A stretch of DNA of 35,208 nt from Streptosporangiaceae bacterium (lineage in GTDB: Bacteria; Actinomycetota; Actinomycetes; Streptosporangiales; Streptosporangiaceae), in contig JASHOV010000547.1 of NCBI GenBank assembly GCA_030038495.1, positions 1 through 35,208 on the forward strand. Direction: 5' to 3'. Shown here in pieces: positions 1 to 7,765 of this stretch. The number at the start of each line of letters is the position of its first letter. Within the stretch, counting starts at the first letter, position 1. Made by a program: the position numbers and the translations under genes. Under the pieces are notes generated by a model, which did not search any database, was not told the origin of the DNA, and was given only the letters and a program-made list of their open reading frames with translations.

Positions 1-213
1 GGGCTCGGCGCCCCTGGGCTCCGCCGGCACCGTCGGATCTGCGGCGAGCTGAGCCAGTCCGCAGCGCGAGCACAGCCACATCTGGAGCGGATAGACCGGG
101 TCAGACCCTGGGTCATCGGCGCGCGGGAAGTAGTCGCAGGCCGGCTGCTGGCCAAGGTCCAGCACCACCTGGCCGGCACTGCCGCGGCAGGACCGGCACG
201 TGAACTCAGTCAT
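1..213 (-). CDS. C-methyltransferase, N-terminal fragment (cut by window edge)
   Basis: Not in the ORF track. The minus strand reads MTEFTCRSCRGSAGQVVLDL from an ATG at 213 and stays open to base 1, so 71 codons are visible and the 3' part lies outside the window. The two Cys pairs (CRSC near residues 6-9, then CSRC near 53-56) and the LDLGQQPACDYF segment match the zinc-binding N-terminal domain of TylC3-type SAM-dependent sugar C-methyltransferases (Methyltransf_13). The SAM fold itself is not visible. A GAGGGG Shine-Dalgarno lies about 7 bases before the ATG. It is divergent from, and a probable paralogue of, the methyltransferase at 365. A variant of the locus promoter motif sits upstream at 271-300. 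Substrate unknown; probably a nucleotide-linked deoxysugar. Confidence 0.75.
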   Translation of the reverse strand, partial: MTEFTCRSCRGSAGQVVLDLGQQPACDYFPRADDPGSDPVYPLQMWLCSRCGLAQLAADPTVPAEPRGAEP

Positions 214-270
214 CTCCGTACCCCTCTGCCGGCGTGCGATCGGCGGCTGACCATGCGCGGCTGGAGTTTG

Positions 271-300
271 ACACGATATCTGGCCGCAAACTCTGAATAC
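271..300 (-). promoter_or_regulatory. Predicted promoter, weaker copy of locus motif (site A)
   Basis: Minus strand: GTATTC (300-295), 18-base spacer, TCGTGT (276-271). It ends 57 bases before the ATG at 213. The -10-like block and spacing agree with the other eight sites, but the -35-like block differs at its last two positions. A TTGACA at 268-273 on the plus strand is a possible conventional -35 for the divergent gene at 365, but I see no good -10 at a normal distance. Confidence 0.4.
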
Positions 301-364
301 AGATAATTATGGACGACCGCACGGCTGCATCGCAGCGTACCGGAGAGTTAGGAGCGACACTCCT

Positions 365-1591
365 TTGTCATATAAATGTCGCCTATGCGATGCGGATGTA
401 ACGCGCACTTTTGTGGATCTCGGCATGTCCCCGCTCTGCGAGAGCTACGTTCCGCCCGAGCGGATGGATGCAGCTGAAAGTTTTTACCCGCTCCACGTGC
501 GTATCTGCGATTCCTGCCTGCTGGTCCAGCTGCCTGCTTATGTGCCCGGCGAGGACATTTTCTCGGACTACGCGTACTTCTCCTCGTACTCCGATTCCTG
601 GGTCGAGCATGCGCGGCGCTACGCCGAGGCGATGACCGCCCGCCTCGGCCTGCACGCCGGCAGCCTGGTCACCGAGGTGGCAAGCAACGACGGCTACCTG
701 CTGCAGCATTTCCTGGCCGCGGACATACCGGTGCTCGGGGTCGAGCCCGCCGCGAACGTGGCCGAGGCCGCGCGGGCTAAGGGCATCCGCACGGAGGTGT
801 ACTTCCTCGGCCCGGACACCGGAAGGGAACTTGCCCGTCAGTTCGGGCAGGCCGACCTCGTCACCGCCAACAATGTCTTCGCCCACGTGCCCGACATCCG
901 CGGCTTCGCCACCGGGCTGCGCGCGCTCGTCAAGGAGACCGGCCTGGTCACACTGGAGTTCCCGCACCTGCTCCGGCTGATTGAGCAGCGCCAGTACGAC
1001 ACGATCTACCACGAGCACTTCTCGTATCTGTCGCTGCTCACCTCCTCCCGCGCGCTCGCGGCCGGCGGCCTTACGGTGGTCGACGTCGACGAACTCGACA
1101 CGCACGGCGGGTCGCTGCGCGTATACGCCCAGCCCGCTGAGCACTCGGGCGAGCCATCGAGCCGGGTTAAAGCGGTACTCGACGCGGAAGATGCAGCGGG
1201 CCTGCATTCCGTCGCCGGTCATGCGGGCTTCGCCGGCGAGGTTCTGCAGATCAAGAGCGACCTGCTGGAATTCCTGCTCGACGCGGCGAGGAGAGGCAAG
1301 TCGGTAGCCGGATACGGCGCTCCCGGCAAGGGAAACACGCTGCTCAACCACTGCGGTATCCGGTCGGACCTGCTCGCTTACACCGTCGACAGGAGCCCGG
1401 TGAAGCAGGGCCTGTTCCTGCCCGGCACGCACATCCCGATTCACGCGCCGGAGCGGCTGGCGGAGACCAGGCCGGATTACGTGCTCGTGCTGCCGTGGAA
1501 TCTCCGGGCGGAGATAAGCCGGCAGCTCGAATACGTCCGGTCCTGGGATGGCCGGCTCGTCTTCCCGATTCCCAGGCTGGAAATTGTCTGA
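365..1591 (+). CDS. SAM-dependent sugar C-methyltransferase (TylC3-like)
   Basis: 408 aa, the usual length for NDP-hexose C-methyltransferases. Seen: a zinc-binding N-terminal domain with Cys5, Cys8, Cys48 and Cys51; a Rossmann SAM-binding motif near residues 102-112 (TEVASNDGYLL, then GVEP); the family YHEHFSY signature at about 215-221, whose Tyr/His residues are catalytic in characterised relatives; and a C-terminal domain with GYGAPGKGN. These enzymes methylate C3 (or another carbon) of a 4-keto-sugar nucleotide in the cytoplasm. The start is TTG, chosen because TAGGAG lies about 10 bases upstream and the first Cys pair follows at once. It is first in a three-gene operon with the nucleotidyltransferase (which starts directly after the stop) and the PIG-L deacetylase. 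I found no copy of the locus promoter motif upstream. Substrate inferred only by family. Confidence 0.88.
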   Translation: MSYKCRLCDADVTRTFVDLGMSPLCESYVPPERMDAAESFYPLHVRICDSCLLVQLPAYVPGEDIFSDYAYFSSYSDSWVEHARRYAEAMTARLGLHAGSLVTEVASNDGYLLQHFLAADIPVLGVEPAANVAEAARAKGIRTEVYFLGPDTGRELARQFGQADLVTANNVFAHVPDIRGFATGLRALVKETGLVTLEFPHLLRLIEQRQYDTIYHEHFSYLSLLTSSRALAAGGLTVVDVDELDTHGGSLRVYAQPAEHSGEPSSRVKAVLDAEDAAGLHSVAGHAGFAGEVLQIKSDLLEFLLDAARRGKSVAGYGAPGKGNTLLNHCGIRSDLLAYTVDRSPVKQGLFLPGTHIPIHAPERLAETRPDYVLVLPWNLRAEISRQLEYVRSWDGRLVFPIPRLEIV

Positions 1592-1606
1592 ATGGGGTGG
1601 TACCCG

Positions 1607-2470
1607 ATGAAGGTCGTTCTTTTCTGCGGTGGCCTGGGAATGCGCATGCGCGACGGCGTCAACAGCGGGCCCAAGCCGATGGCGATGGTCGGTGAACGAC
1701 CCCTGCTCTGGCACGTGATGCGCTATTACGCCCATTTCGGCCATAAGGATTTCGTGCTGTGCCTCGGCTACGGCGCGTCCTACGTGAAGGACTTCTTCCT
1801 CAGCTATGACGAGACCAGGTCCAACGACTTCGTCCTGGCGAACGGGGCCAGGGACGTGCAGCTGTTCAGCACCGACATCTCGGAGTGGCGGATCACGTTC
1901 GTCGATACCGGGCTGAACTCGCCGATTGGCGAGCGGCTGCGCCGGGTCCGGCGGTTCGTCGAGGACGAGGATGTGTTCATGGCGAACTACGCCGACGTAC
2001 TGACCAACGCCCCGCTCCCTGACATGATCGACCGGTTCTCGGCTAGCAAGGCGGTCGCCAGCTTGCTCGCCGTTCCCCCGCAGTCGTCTCACCACGTGGT
2101 CGAGATCGGGGACAACGGTATGATCACCCAGCTCACCCCGATGCGAGACCTGCGCCAGTGGGAGAACGGCGGGTACTTCATCCTCACCCAGGAGATCTTC
2201 GACTACCTGAGTGAGGGCGAGGACCTCGTCGAGGACGCGATCATGCGCAGGCTGGTGCCGCAGCGGCGCGTTCTCGCCTATCCCTACAAGGGGTACTGGT
2301 CGCCCGCGGACACGGTGAAGGAGCGCGCTCAGCTCGAGGAGATGTACCACCGCGGAGACTGCCCTTGGATGATCTGGGATCCGGACCGCTCGGCCGGCGG
2401 CCACGCGGCCGGCCCGGCGCCGGTCCACCCTGATCCTGTCCGTCCTGATCCGGCCTCCACCCCAGCGTGA
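1607..2470 (+). CDS. Sugar-1-phosphate nucleotidyltransferase (RfbF-like)
   Basis: 287 aa from ATG 1607. The ORF opens at ATG 1592, but 1607 has a GGGGTGG ribosome site 6 bases upstream and begins MKVVLFCGGLG, as relatives do. Seen: the nucleotide-binding loop GGLGMRMRDG followed by GPKPM, LLWHVMRYYAHFGHKDFVLC, a VDTG segment, NGGYFIL and GYWSPADT. This order matches glucose-1-phosphate cytidylyltransferase (RfbF), which makes CDP-glucose from CTP and glucose 1-phosphate and starts the CDP-3,6-dideoxyhexose and branched-sugar routes. The loop has M where GxGTR is typical, so base specificity is not certain. Between a C-methyltransferase and a deacetylase it most likely activates the sugar that they modify. 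A CDP-glucose 4,6-dehydratase is not visible in the window. The end overlaps the next gene by 4 bases (GTGA). Confidence 0.82.
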   Translation: MKVVLFCGGLGMRMRDGVNSGPKPMAMVGERPLLWHVMRYYAHFGHKDFVLCLGYGASYVKDFFLSYDETRSNDFVLANGARDVQLFSTDISEWRITFVDTGLNSPIGERLRRVRRFVEDEDVFMANYADVLTNAPLPDMIDRFSASKAVASLLAVPPQSSHHVVEIGDNGMITQLTPMRDLRQWENGGYFILTQEIFDYLSEGEDLVEDAIMRRLVPQRRVLAYPYKGYWSPADTVKERAQLEEMYHRGDCPWMIWDPDRSAGGHAAGPAPVHPDPVRPDPASTPA

Positions 2471-3132
2471 GACCGATGCTCTCGCTGCACCTGTCGCCGC
2501 CCGCGCGCGGCACCCTGTCGGTCCTGGCTCTCGGCGCGCATCCGGACGACATCGAGATCGGCGCGGGCGCGACGCTGCTCGGCCTGGCCGAAAGCCAGCC
2601 GGGCCTGCGGGTGAGCTACGTCGTCCTCACCGGCTCGCCCGAGCGGCAGCTCGAGGCCCGCAATGCCGCCGCCGCGTTCCTGCCCGGCGCCGACCTCTCC
2701 ATCAGCCTCTTCGATCTGCCCGAGGGCAGGCTGCCCGCGGCGTGGGCCGACGCGAAGAATGCGCTCGAGGAGATCGCCGCGACGGCCTTGCCCGATCTCG
2801 TGCTCGCGCCGTCGGCCGGCGACGCCCATCAGGATCACCGGGTCATCGGCGAGATAGTGCCGACGGTCTTCCGTGACCAGCTCTACCTCGGCTACGAGAT
2901 CCCCAAGTGGGACGGGGACATGGGCCGTCCGTCGATGTACGTGCCGATGTCGGCCGAGGCGGCCAGGCGCAAGGTAGAGCTCCTGCACAAGTGCTATCCC
3001 TCCCAGCACGATCGCGACTGGTGGGACGACGAGGTATTCCTCGGCCTGGCCCGGCTGCGCGGCATGGAGTGCCGCGCGCCCTACGCCGAGGCCTTCAGCT
3101 GCGCCAAGGCGGTCATCGGCGGCCTGCCCTGA
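2467..3132 (+). CDS. PIG-L/LmbE family deacetylase
   Basis: 221 aa, GTG start overlapping the upstream stop as GTGA, so translation is probably coupled. Seen: ALGAHPDDIEIGAGATL near residues 22-38, carrying the zinc-binding AHPDD motif, and a later GDAHQDHRVIGE with the second metal/catalytic His pair. This is the GlcNAc-PI de-N-acetylase fold used on N-acetylated sugars (MshB, BtrD, teicoplanin deacetylase). Here it probably removes an acetyl group from an amino-sugar nucleotide, lipid-linked sugar or other pathway intermediate. It is last in the operon starting at 365. Its end overlaps the end of the convergent glycosyltransferase gene by 20 bases, leaving no room for an ordinary terminator. 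Confidence 0.88.
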   Translation: MRPMLSLHLSPPARGTLSVLALGAHPDDIEIGAGATLLGLAESQPGLRVSYVVLTGSPERQLEARNAAAAFLPGADLSISLFDLPEGRLPAAWADAKNALEEIAATALPDLVLAPSAGDAHQDHRVIGEIVPTVFRDQLYLGYEIPKWDGDMGRPSMYVPMSAEAARRKVELLHKCYPSQHDRDWWDDEVFLGLARLRGMECRAPYAEAFSCAKAVIGGLP

Positions 3133-4273
3133 CGAACGGGCGGCCGGGTTCCAGCAGGAAGGACCGCAGCCGGGGAGCGATGACATCGGCGGAGAACTCG
3201 CGCTGGAACCGCTGGCTCGCGGCGGCCGCCGCCTTCAGCCGCGCTGGCTCGTCGCTCAGCAGCTCGAGCACCGTGGCCGCCGCCTGAGCAGTGTCGTCCA
3301 GCGGCCAGAACCGGGCCTCCACGCCGTCGGTGCACAGCTCCGCGATCGGCCCGATGTTGCCGGCCACGATCGGCAGCGCGGCCGCCATCGCCTCGATGAT
3401 CGCCAGGGAGGATGACTCGGACTGCGATGCGTGCACGTAGGCCCGGTAGCGGGGCAGGAAGTCGCGCACGTCTGACCGGTCACCGCGGAAGCGCACCTGG
3501 TCGCCCAGGCCGAGCGAGTCTGTCATCCGCTCCAGGTCCCTTCGGAGCGGTCCGTCGCCGAATATGTCCAGCGTGAGGAGCCGCCCCGAGCGCTTAGCCT
3601 CGGCCAGGACCTCCAGTACGAACCGGTGATTCTTCCGCGGCTCCAGCGTGCCGGCGCTGACCAGGTCCGCGAGCGGCTCCTGACCCGGCTCGCAGTCGGC
3701 GGCCGCCACGAAGTTGCTGATGATCTCGGAGGGGACGGCCGCGGCCTCAGGGAGCCAGGCGACGAGCGCATCCCGCGCCCACCTGGACACATAGACGAGG
3801 CCGTCGACCTCGGGGATCACCTCTCGCTCGGCCCGTCTGATGGCACGGAACAGAACGCCGTCACGCCTGATCTCCTCCCGGCCTGGCTCGGCGTATTCGT
3901 CGGCCTGGGAGACGCGGAAATGCACGGCCATCACGACCCGCTGGTGCGGACCCCGGCGGGCGCGCAGGGCAGCCCGCGCCTCCAGCGGACCCTGCGCGTA
4001 GACGACGCAGTCGCCGAGGCCGGAGAGCTCGCGCTTCAGTGCGTGCCGCAGAAATACCTCATGCCAGTGCCGCCACCACATGATGGTGGCGCCGCTCCAC
4101 GGCGTGAGCACGAAGCGGAAGCCGAAGACCGGCACGTGCAGCATCCGGCCCCACGAGAACGACGACACCCAGGCGGTCGTGGTCCCGGACTCCTCGAGGT
4201 ACCGCCGCAGCTGACGAACATGGGTGTGGACGCCGGTGCTGCCCTGGTCCCGGTACAGAGCCGAGATGAGCAC
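3113..4273 (-). CDS. Glycosyltransferase family 4
   Basis: GT-B glycosyltransferase. The C-terminal half carries SAGTLEPRKNHRFVLEVL, DIFGDGPLRRDLE and the E-x7-E nucleotide-sugar site in ESSSLAIIEAMAAALPIVAG, all typical of GT4 retaining transferases. The ORF track begins at GTG 4360, but the predicted promoter at 4347-4376 overlaps that codon. I therefore favour GTG 4273 (386 aa), which begins directly with the beta-strand LISALYRDQGSTGVHTHV; a leaderless GTG at 4342 is the alternative. Neither start has a good Shine-Dalgarno. It should add one sugar to the lipid-linked repeat unit at the inner membrane face. Its 3' end overlaps the PIG-L gene by 20 bases tail to tail. Donor and acceptor cannot be read from sequence. 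Confidence 0.85.
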   Translation of the reverse strand: MLISALYRDQGSTGVHTHVRQLRRYLEESGTTTAWVSSFSWGRMLHVPVFGFRFVLTPWSGATIMWWRHWHEVFLRHALKRELSGLGDCVVYAQGPLEARAALRARRGPHQRVVMAVHFRVSQADEYAEPGREEIRRDGVLFRAIRRAEREVIPEVDGLVYVSRWARDALVAWLPEAAAVPSEIISNFVAAADCEPGQEPLADLVSAGTLEPRKNHRFVLEVLAEAKRSGRLLTLDIFGDGPLRRDLERMTDSLGLGDQVRFRGDRSDVRDFLPRYRAYVHASQSESSSLAIIEAMAAALPIVAGNIGPIAELCTDGVEARFWPLDDTAQAAATVLELLSDEPARLKAAAAASQRFQREFSADVIAPRLRSFLLEPGRPFVRAGRR

Positions 4274-4346
4274 GCGTCTGGCAGTGTCATCTCCGGCACG
4301 CTTACCGTCGGCCCGGGCCAGCCCGCCATCGTGGTCGTTCACAACC

Positions 4347-4376
4347 AGATGAGAAACCACCCGACATGCCTGATAC
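4347..4376 (-). promoter_or_regulatory. Predicted promoter, locus motif (site B)
   Basis: Minus strand: GTATCA (4376-4371), 18-base spacer, TCATCT (4352-4347). It lies inside the N-terminal extension of the ORF-track version of the GT4 gene, which argues for a later start codon (4273, 73 bases downstream). Confidence 0.55.
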
Positions 4377-4446
4377 CTCGCGCGCGGAAGTCTCGCTCAG
4401 AGCGCTCACCGCCGGATCGCGGCGTCCGCCGAACGGAACCAGTGCG

Positions 4447-6429
4447 CTAGGCGTCAGGTCCGCCGAATCCGCCGGTGCGGGTCCGGCTGGTCATGGCCCT
4501 GAAGCTGGGGTCAGTGCTGCCGGCTGGTTCAGGCACCACGCCGAGGCTCTCGTCGTTCTTGTCCGAGTCCACCAGGACCCCCGAGGCCGTCTGCATCTTT
4601 GCCTGGGAGATCATCTCGCCGACGGCATATATCCGCCCGGCCGAGGATCCTCCGGCGGTCATGATCGCGATCAGGCTCGTCGCCCACTCGGTCAGGTACG
4701 CTCCGCCAAGAGCCGGGTCCAGGTGAGCCAGGCTCAGCAGCACGTCGGCTGAGGCGCTGGCCGCCATCAGCGGCTTCGGAACCCGGCCCCGCTTCGACTT
4801 GAGCGCCGGGCCCACCGGCTGGACGTCATCGGGATCCGGGATCACGACAATCAGCTCTGCGCCGTCAACGCTGACCGCGTTGACGCCGGGCTCGGTTGCC
4901 CTCAGCAGCCGGCCAACCGGAGTTCCCGGGTACAGGTCAGCCAGGACCACGTGCAGGCCCTGCTGCGCGCAGGCGATGGCCAGGCCCGTCAGGCAGATCG
5001 CCGGCACCCGCGCGTCGTCGACCGGTACAACGGCGAGTGTCGCCGGGAAGCCAGTGCTCTGCCGGACCGCGCTGCGCAGGTGCTCGACTACTCGCTCCAC
5101 ATTGGTGTTCCTGGCGAGAGCGAGCCCGCGCCGGCCGGGAAGCCACCTGCTCACCGGTATCCTCCCGACGCTCAGCCGGACCGGGATGCCGAGAACGCGC
5201 GCTATGTCGTCGCGACGGCGGAGCCGGTCGGTCACCAGCGCTGCAATGATGACGATCCCCACGCCCAGTGCCAGGCCACCGACCAGGCCCGCGCCCACGT
5301 ACAGCGCTATGGCCTTTTTCGCCGACGACGCGACCGGCACCGCCCGGTTCAGCGGCTTGCTTTCCCCGATCACCTGCGCGTTGTTCGCCTGATTGCTCGC
5401 CTCGTCGGCGGCAACGGTCTGGTTCAGGGTGTTCAGCGCGGTGGTCGCCTGGCTGTGCTGGCTCTCCAGACCGTGCAGTTCGGCGGTGTTCGCGGGTGTG
5501 GCGGGGAGCGCCGACTGGGTGGCAATCTGCTTGCGGAGCGCGTTGACCGTCTGCTGGGCCTGGGCGATCTCCTGGTTGTAGGAGGCGGCGATGAGCTTTT
5601 CCTGACTGTCCAGGAGGTTTGCCTGGAACCGGAGAAAGGCTGTGGCCAGGGCATTCGCCTCGGCGACGGCCTTGGCGGTGGACGACGCCTTCGCGGTGAT
5701 CTGCAGCACCGAGTCGGTGATGATCGTGACCGTGTAGTGGCTCATCAGGGCCGACGGTGGCTCGTGGAGTTTCAGCAGCTTCACTGCCTCCGTGGCGACG
5801 GGGAGGCTCTCCGCATAGGCCTGATCGTTCAGGATCGCCGTCCCGGCGGTCACGGTGGGCGGGTTAGCGAGGTACAGGACGGTAGATGCCTCCTGCGCAG
5901 GAGGGCGCTCCTTGAGGTATCCGAACCCTGCCAACAGCCCGATCAGCGCGAGGGTGAGCCAGACCCTGGCGCGTCTGCGCAGTGCGGCCCTGATGTACCC
6001 GAGGCTGGTGAGGCCCACGCTGGAATCGAGGCGGTCCTCGCTCAGAGCGAAGTCGTCGCTGGCCCAGTCGTCGTCGGCCGCCCATTCCCGTTCCGGCCGA
6101 CGGGCACGGACCGGCACCGGCAGCACGATTGTGCTGTCCGAGACGTCGTCCTCGGCCTCCGAGCCGCCTGGCCTCTGAGCCGGGGCCCGTGCGTCCTCAC
6201 GGCCATCCCGCCCGTCTGGCCCGTCCGTAGCGTTCTGGCCGGCTAGCCCCCGGTGACGACCGTTTCCTGGTCGGTCCGGGGCGGCTCCCCGCTCAGCCGG
6301 GCCTGCCTTCTCCGCCGGGACACTCACCGGCTGGTCGGGGCTGTCTTGATCCGTACTGCTCACTGCTTGTCCTGCGCTATTCACATTGTGAGCACGATCG
6401 TGAATTCGTGCATACTCCCCGTGACTCAC
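4447..6429 (-). CDS. Wzz-like polysaccharide co-polymerase with degenerate CpsD-like domain
   Basis: 660 aa; GTG start overlapping the upstream stop as GTGA. Order: an acidic, Pro/Gly-rich, probably disordered cytoplasmic tail (1-140); TM1 (about 155-172); an external segment with coiled-coil potential (about 255-345); TM2 (about 373-399); then a BY-kinase-like cytoplasmic region. That region keeps the fold signature LADLYPGTPVGRLL, like the Walker A' strand, but where the P-loop should be it reads VVPVDDARVPAICLTG, with no GK[ST]; no Tyr-rich tail is present. It should therefore not bind ATP like CapB/CpsD. Wzz proteins set chain length in Wzy-dependent assembly. It is the second of two tandem paralogues in the minus-strand operon. 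Inference: a pseudokinase-type regulator. Confidence 0.8.
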   Translation of the reverse strand: MSHGEYARIHDRAHNVNSAGQAVSSTDQDSPDQPVSVPAEKAGPAERGAAPDRPGNGRHRGLAGQNATDGPDGRDGREDARAPAQRPGGSEAEDDVSDSTIVLPVPVRARRPEREWAADDDWASDDFALSEDRLDSSVGLTSLGYIRAALRRRARVWLTLALIGLLAGFGYLKERPPAQEASTVLYLANPPTVTAGTAILNDQAYAESLPVATEAVKLLKLHEPPSALMSHYTVTIITDSVLQITAKASSTAKAVAEANALATAFLRFQANLLDSQEKLIAASYNQEIAQAQQTVNALRKQIATQSALPATPANTAELHGLESQHSQATTALNTLNQTVAADEASNQANNAQVIGESKPLNRAVPVASSAKKAIALYVGAGLVGGLALGVGIVIIAALVTDRLRRRDDIARVLGIPVRLSVGRIPVSRWLPGRRGLALARNTNVERVVEHLRSAVRQSTGFPATLAVVPVDDARVPAICLTGLAIACAQQGLHVVLADLYPGTPVGRLLRATEPGVNAVSVDGAELIVVIPDPDDVQPVGPALKSKRGRVPKPLMAASASADVLLSLAHLDPALGGAYLTEWATSLIAIMTAGGSSAGRIYAVGEMISQAKMQTASGVLVDSDKNDESLGVVPEPAGSTDPSFRAMTSRTRTGGFGGPDA

Positions 6430-7715
6430 AGTCGGCTCTCCGTTGTTGAACTGGTCAGACGGGTCGGCTTCATTCGGTGCACGGTCCGTCCGATGTGCGG
6501 GATACGGCCGGTCGTCGGGTCGTTCGCGTCCGGATCGGCAACCAGGATTCCCTCGATCTCGCGGTCGGCGGCGGCGGCGTTTGCCGCTACCCGGGCGAGC
6601 TGATCGGCCGTTGTGCCGCCTGCGGAAACCGACAGCACGGCCACGCTCGTCTCAATGGTGGTGTCCAGTTGCGGTGTCCTGCCGTCAACAACCGCGACCA
6701 CTACCGTGAGGCGGGCGTTGGGGAGCCGCGTCATCTGGCCGCCATCGGCTACCGTAATCCGAAGCCTGCCCGACCGGGCGGAGGACTCCGCCTTGCCGGC
6801 GCACGCCGCACGCAGCGTCGCCGTGGCGCTGGCATCCTGCTGTGGTCCGATCACCAGCACCGTGGGCACGCCCAGCGATGCGGCGAAGATCGCCAGTTGC
6901 GGTCCCAGGGCCAGCGCACCTTTGTCGGAGGACAGCGAGACGACGGTAACGGAGTGCCCGCCGACGGGCGGCGCGGAGGTAGCATCGGCCAGCCCGAGAT
7001 GATGCAGGACGCTTCGCAGCCGCCAGGCATCGGCCGCGCTCGGCCGGTAATCCTCCAGCAGCTTGCTCCACCGCGCGACGTTAGCCGGGTGGGCGGCCCC
7101 GACCGACGCGAGGACAGGCACGCCGATCGCGTCGGCAATCTCGTCTCGCCGACGGAGCCGCTTGTCGCTGCGGCTGAGGGCGAGCGCGCCGACGATGCCG
7201 AGGAACGCGGCTACAGCGAGCCCCAGCAGCGCCGTCAGGATTGTGGACACAGCTCGTGACCGTCCGGTGGCGCTCGTCGCCGGAGCGATGATCTTTGCCT
7301 GGGTTTTCAGCGCAACTTTGTTGGAACTGACGTAAGCGACGTAACTAGCCGCCACGGCATTCGCTGCCCGTTCGGCACCGGTCGCCGTCTTTCCCTGGGC
7401 ACTGATCGACAGGATTCCCGGAGCCAGGCTGCTCACGCTGATCAGCTTCCGCAGGCCGAGCAGCGACATGCGCGGGCCTACGCTGCGCAGCGCACCGGCC
7501 AGGACCTCCTCGCTGCCTGCCACGACCACCTGCGTCGCAGTGCCGGAGGAGGCGGACGACAGCTGAACCAGCGCGCTACTGGACAGCAGCGGAGGATTAG
7601 CGATCGTATACGCACCGCCCGCAATCAGACCGATCATGGCAACAACGCCGACAACGATCCAGTGCCGCTGCACGATTTGCACGGCCCTTTTCAGGTCCAG
7701 CGGCTGTTCGGTCAC
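6426..7715 (-). CDS. Wzz-like chain-length protein, short form, degenerate ATPase domain
   Basis: 429 aa; GTG start with GGAGG 5 bases upstream. TM1 (about 19-38) and TM2 (about 156-180) flank an external domain of only about 115 residues, much shorter than in its neighbour. It is followed by RLRRRDEIADAIGVPVLASVG, the juxtamembrane segment shared by actinobacterial Wzz/BY-kinase proteins (the neighbour has DRLRRRDDIARVLGIPVRLS). The C-terminal domain keeps strand order (VTVVSLSSDKGALALGPQLA, then VLVIG), but the P-loop lacks GK[ST], so ATP hydrolysis is unlikely. The 50 bases to the heparinase stop carry AT-rich sequence but no clear copy of the locus promoter motif. It probably forms a hetero-complex with the downstream paralogue to control export or chain length; this is inference. 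Confidence 0.78.
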   Translation of the reverse strand: MTEQPLDLKRAVQIVQRHWIVVGVVAMIGLIAGGAYTIANPPLLSSSALVQLSSASSGTATQVVVAGSEEVLAGALRSVGPRMSLLGLRKLISVSSLAPGILSISAQGKTATGAERAANAVAASYVAYVSSNKVALKTQAKIIAPATSATGRSRAVSTILTALLGLAVAAFLGIVGALALSRSDKRLRRRDEIADAIGVPVLASVGAAHPANVARWSKLLEDYRPSAADAWRLRSVLHHLGLADATSAPPVGGHSVTVVSLSSDKGALALGPQLAIFAASLGVPTVLVIGPQQDASATATLRAACAGKAESSARSGRLRITVADGGQMTRLPNARLTVVVAVVDGRTPQLDTTIETSVAVLSVSAGGTTADQLARVAANAAAADREIEGILVADPDANDPTTGRIPHIGRTVHRMKPTRLTSSTTESRL

Positions 7716-7765
7716 CTGACCTCCGCTCCCACCGGTATTTCATGATTACACGGCATTTATGCGAG

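Noticed and set aside
383-2428. 681-aa open frame on the minus strand
   Set aside because: It lies antisense across two well-supported genes (methyltransferase and nucleotidyltransferase), shows no recognisable motif and is rich in Arg/Val/Asp, as expected of a shadow frame in high-GC DNA.
4951-6246. 431-aa plus-strand ORF
   Set aside because: Antisense to the Wzz-like gene, with no domain motif and no ribosome site; composition is that of a GC-rich shadow frame.
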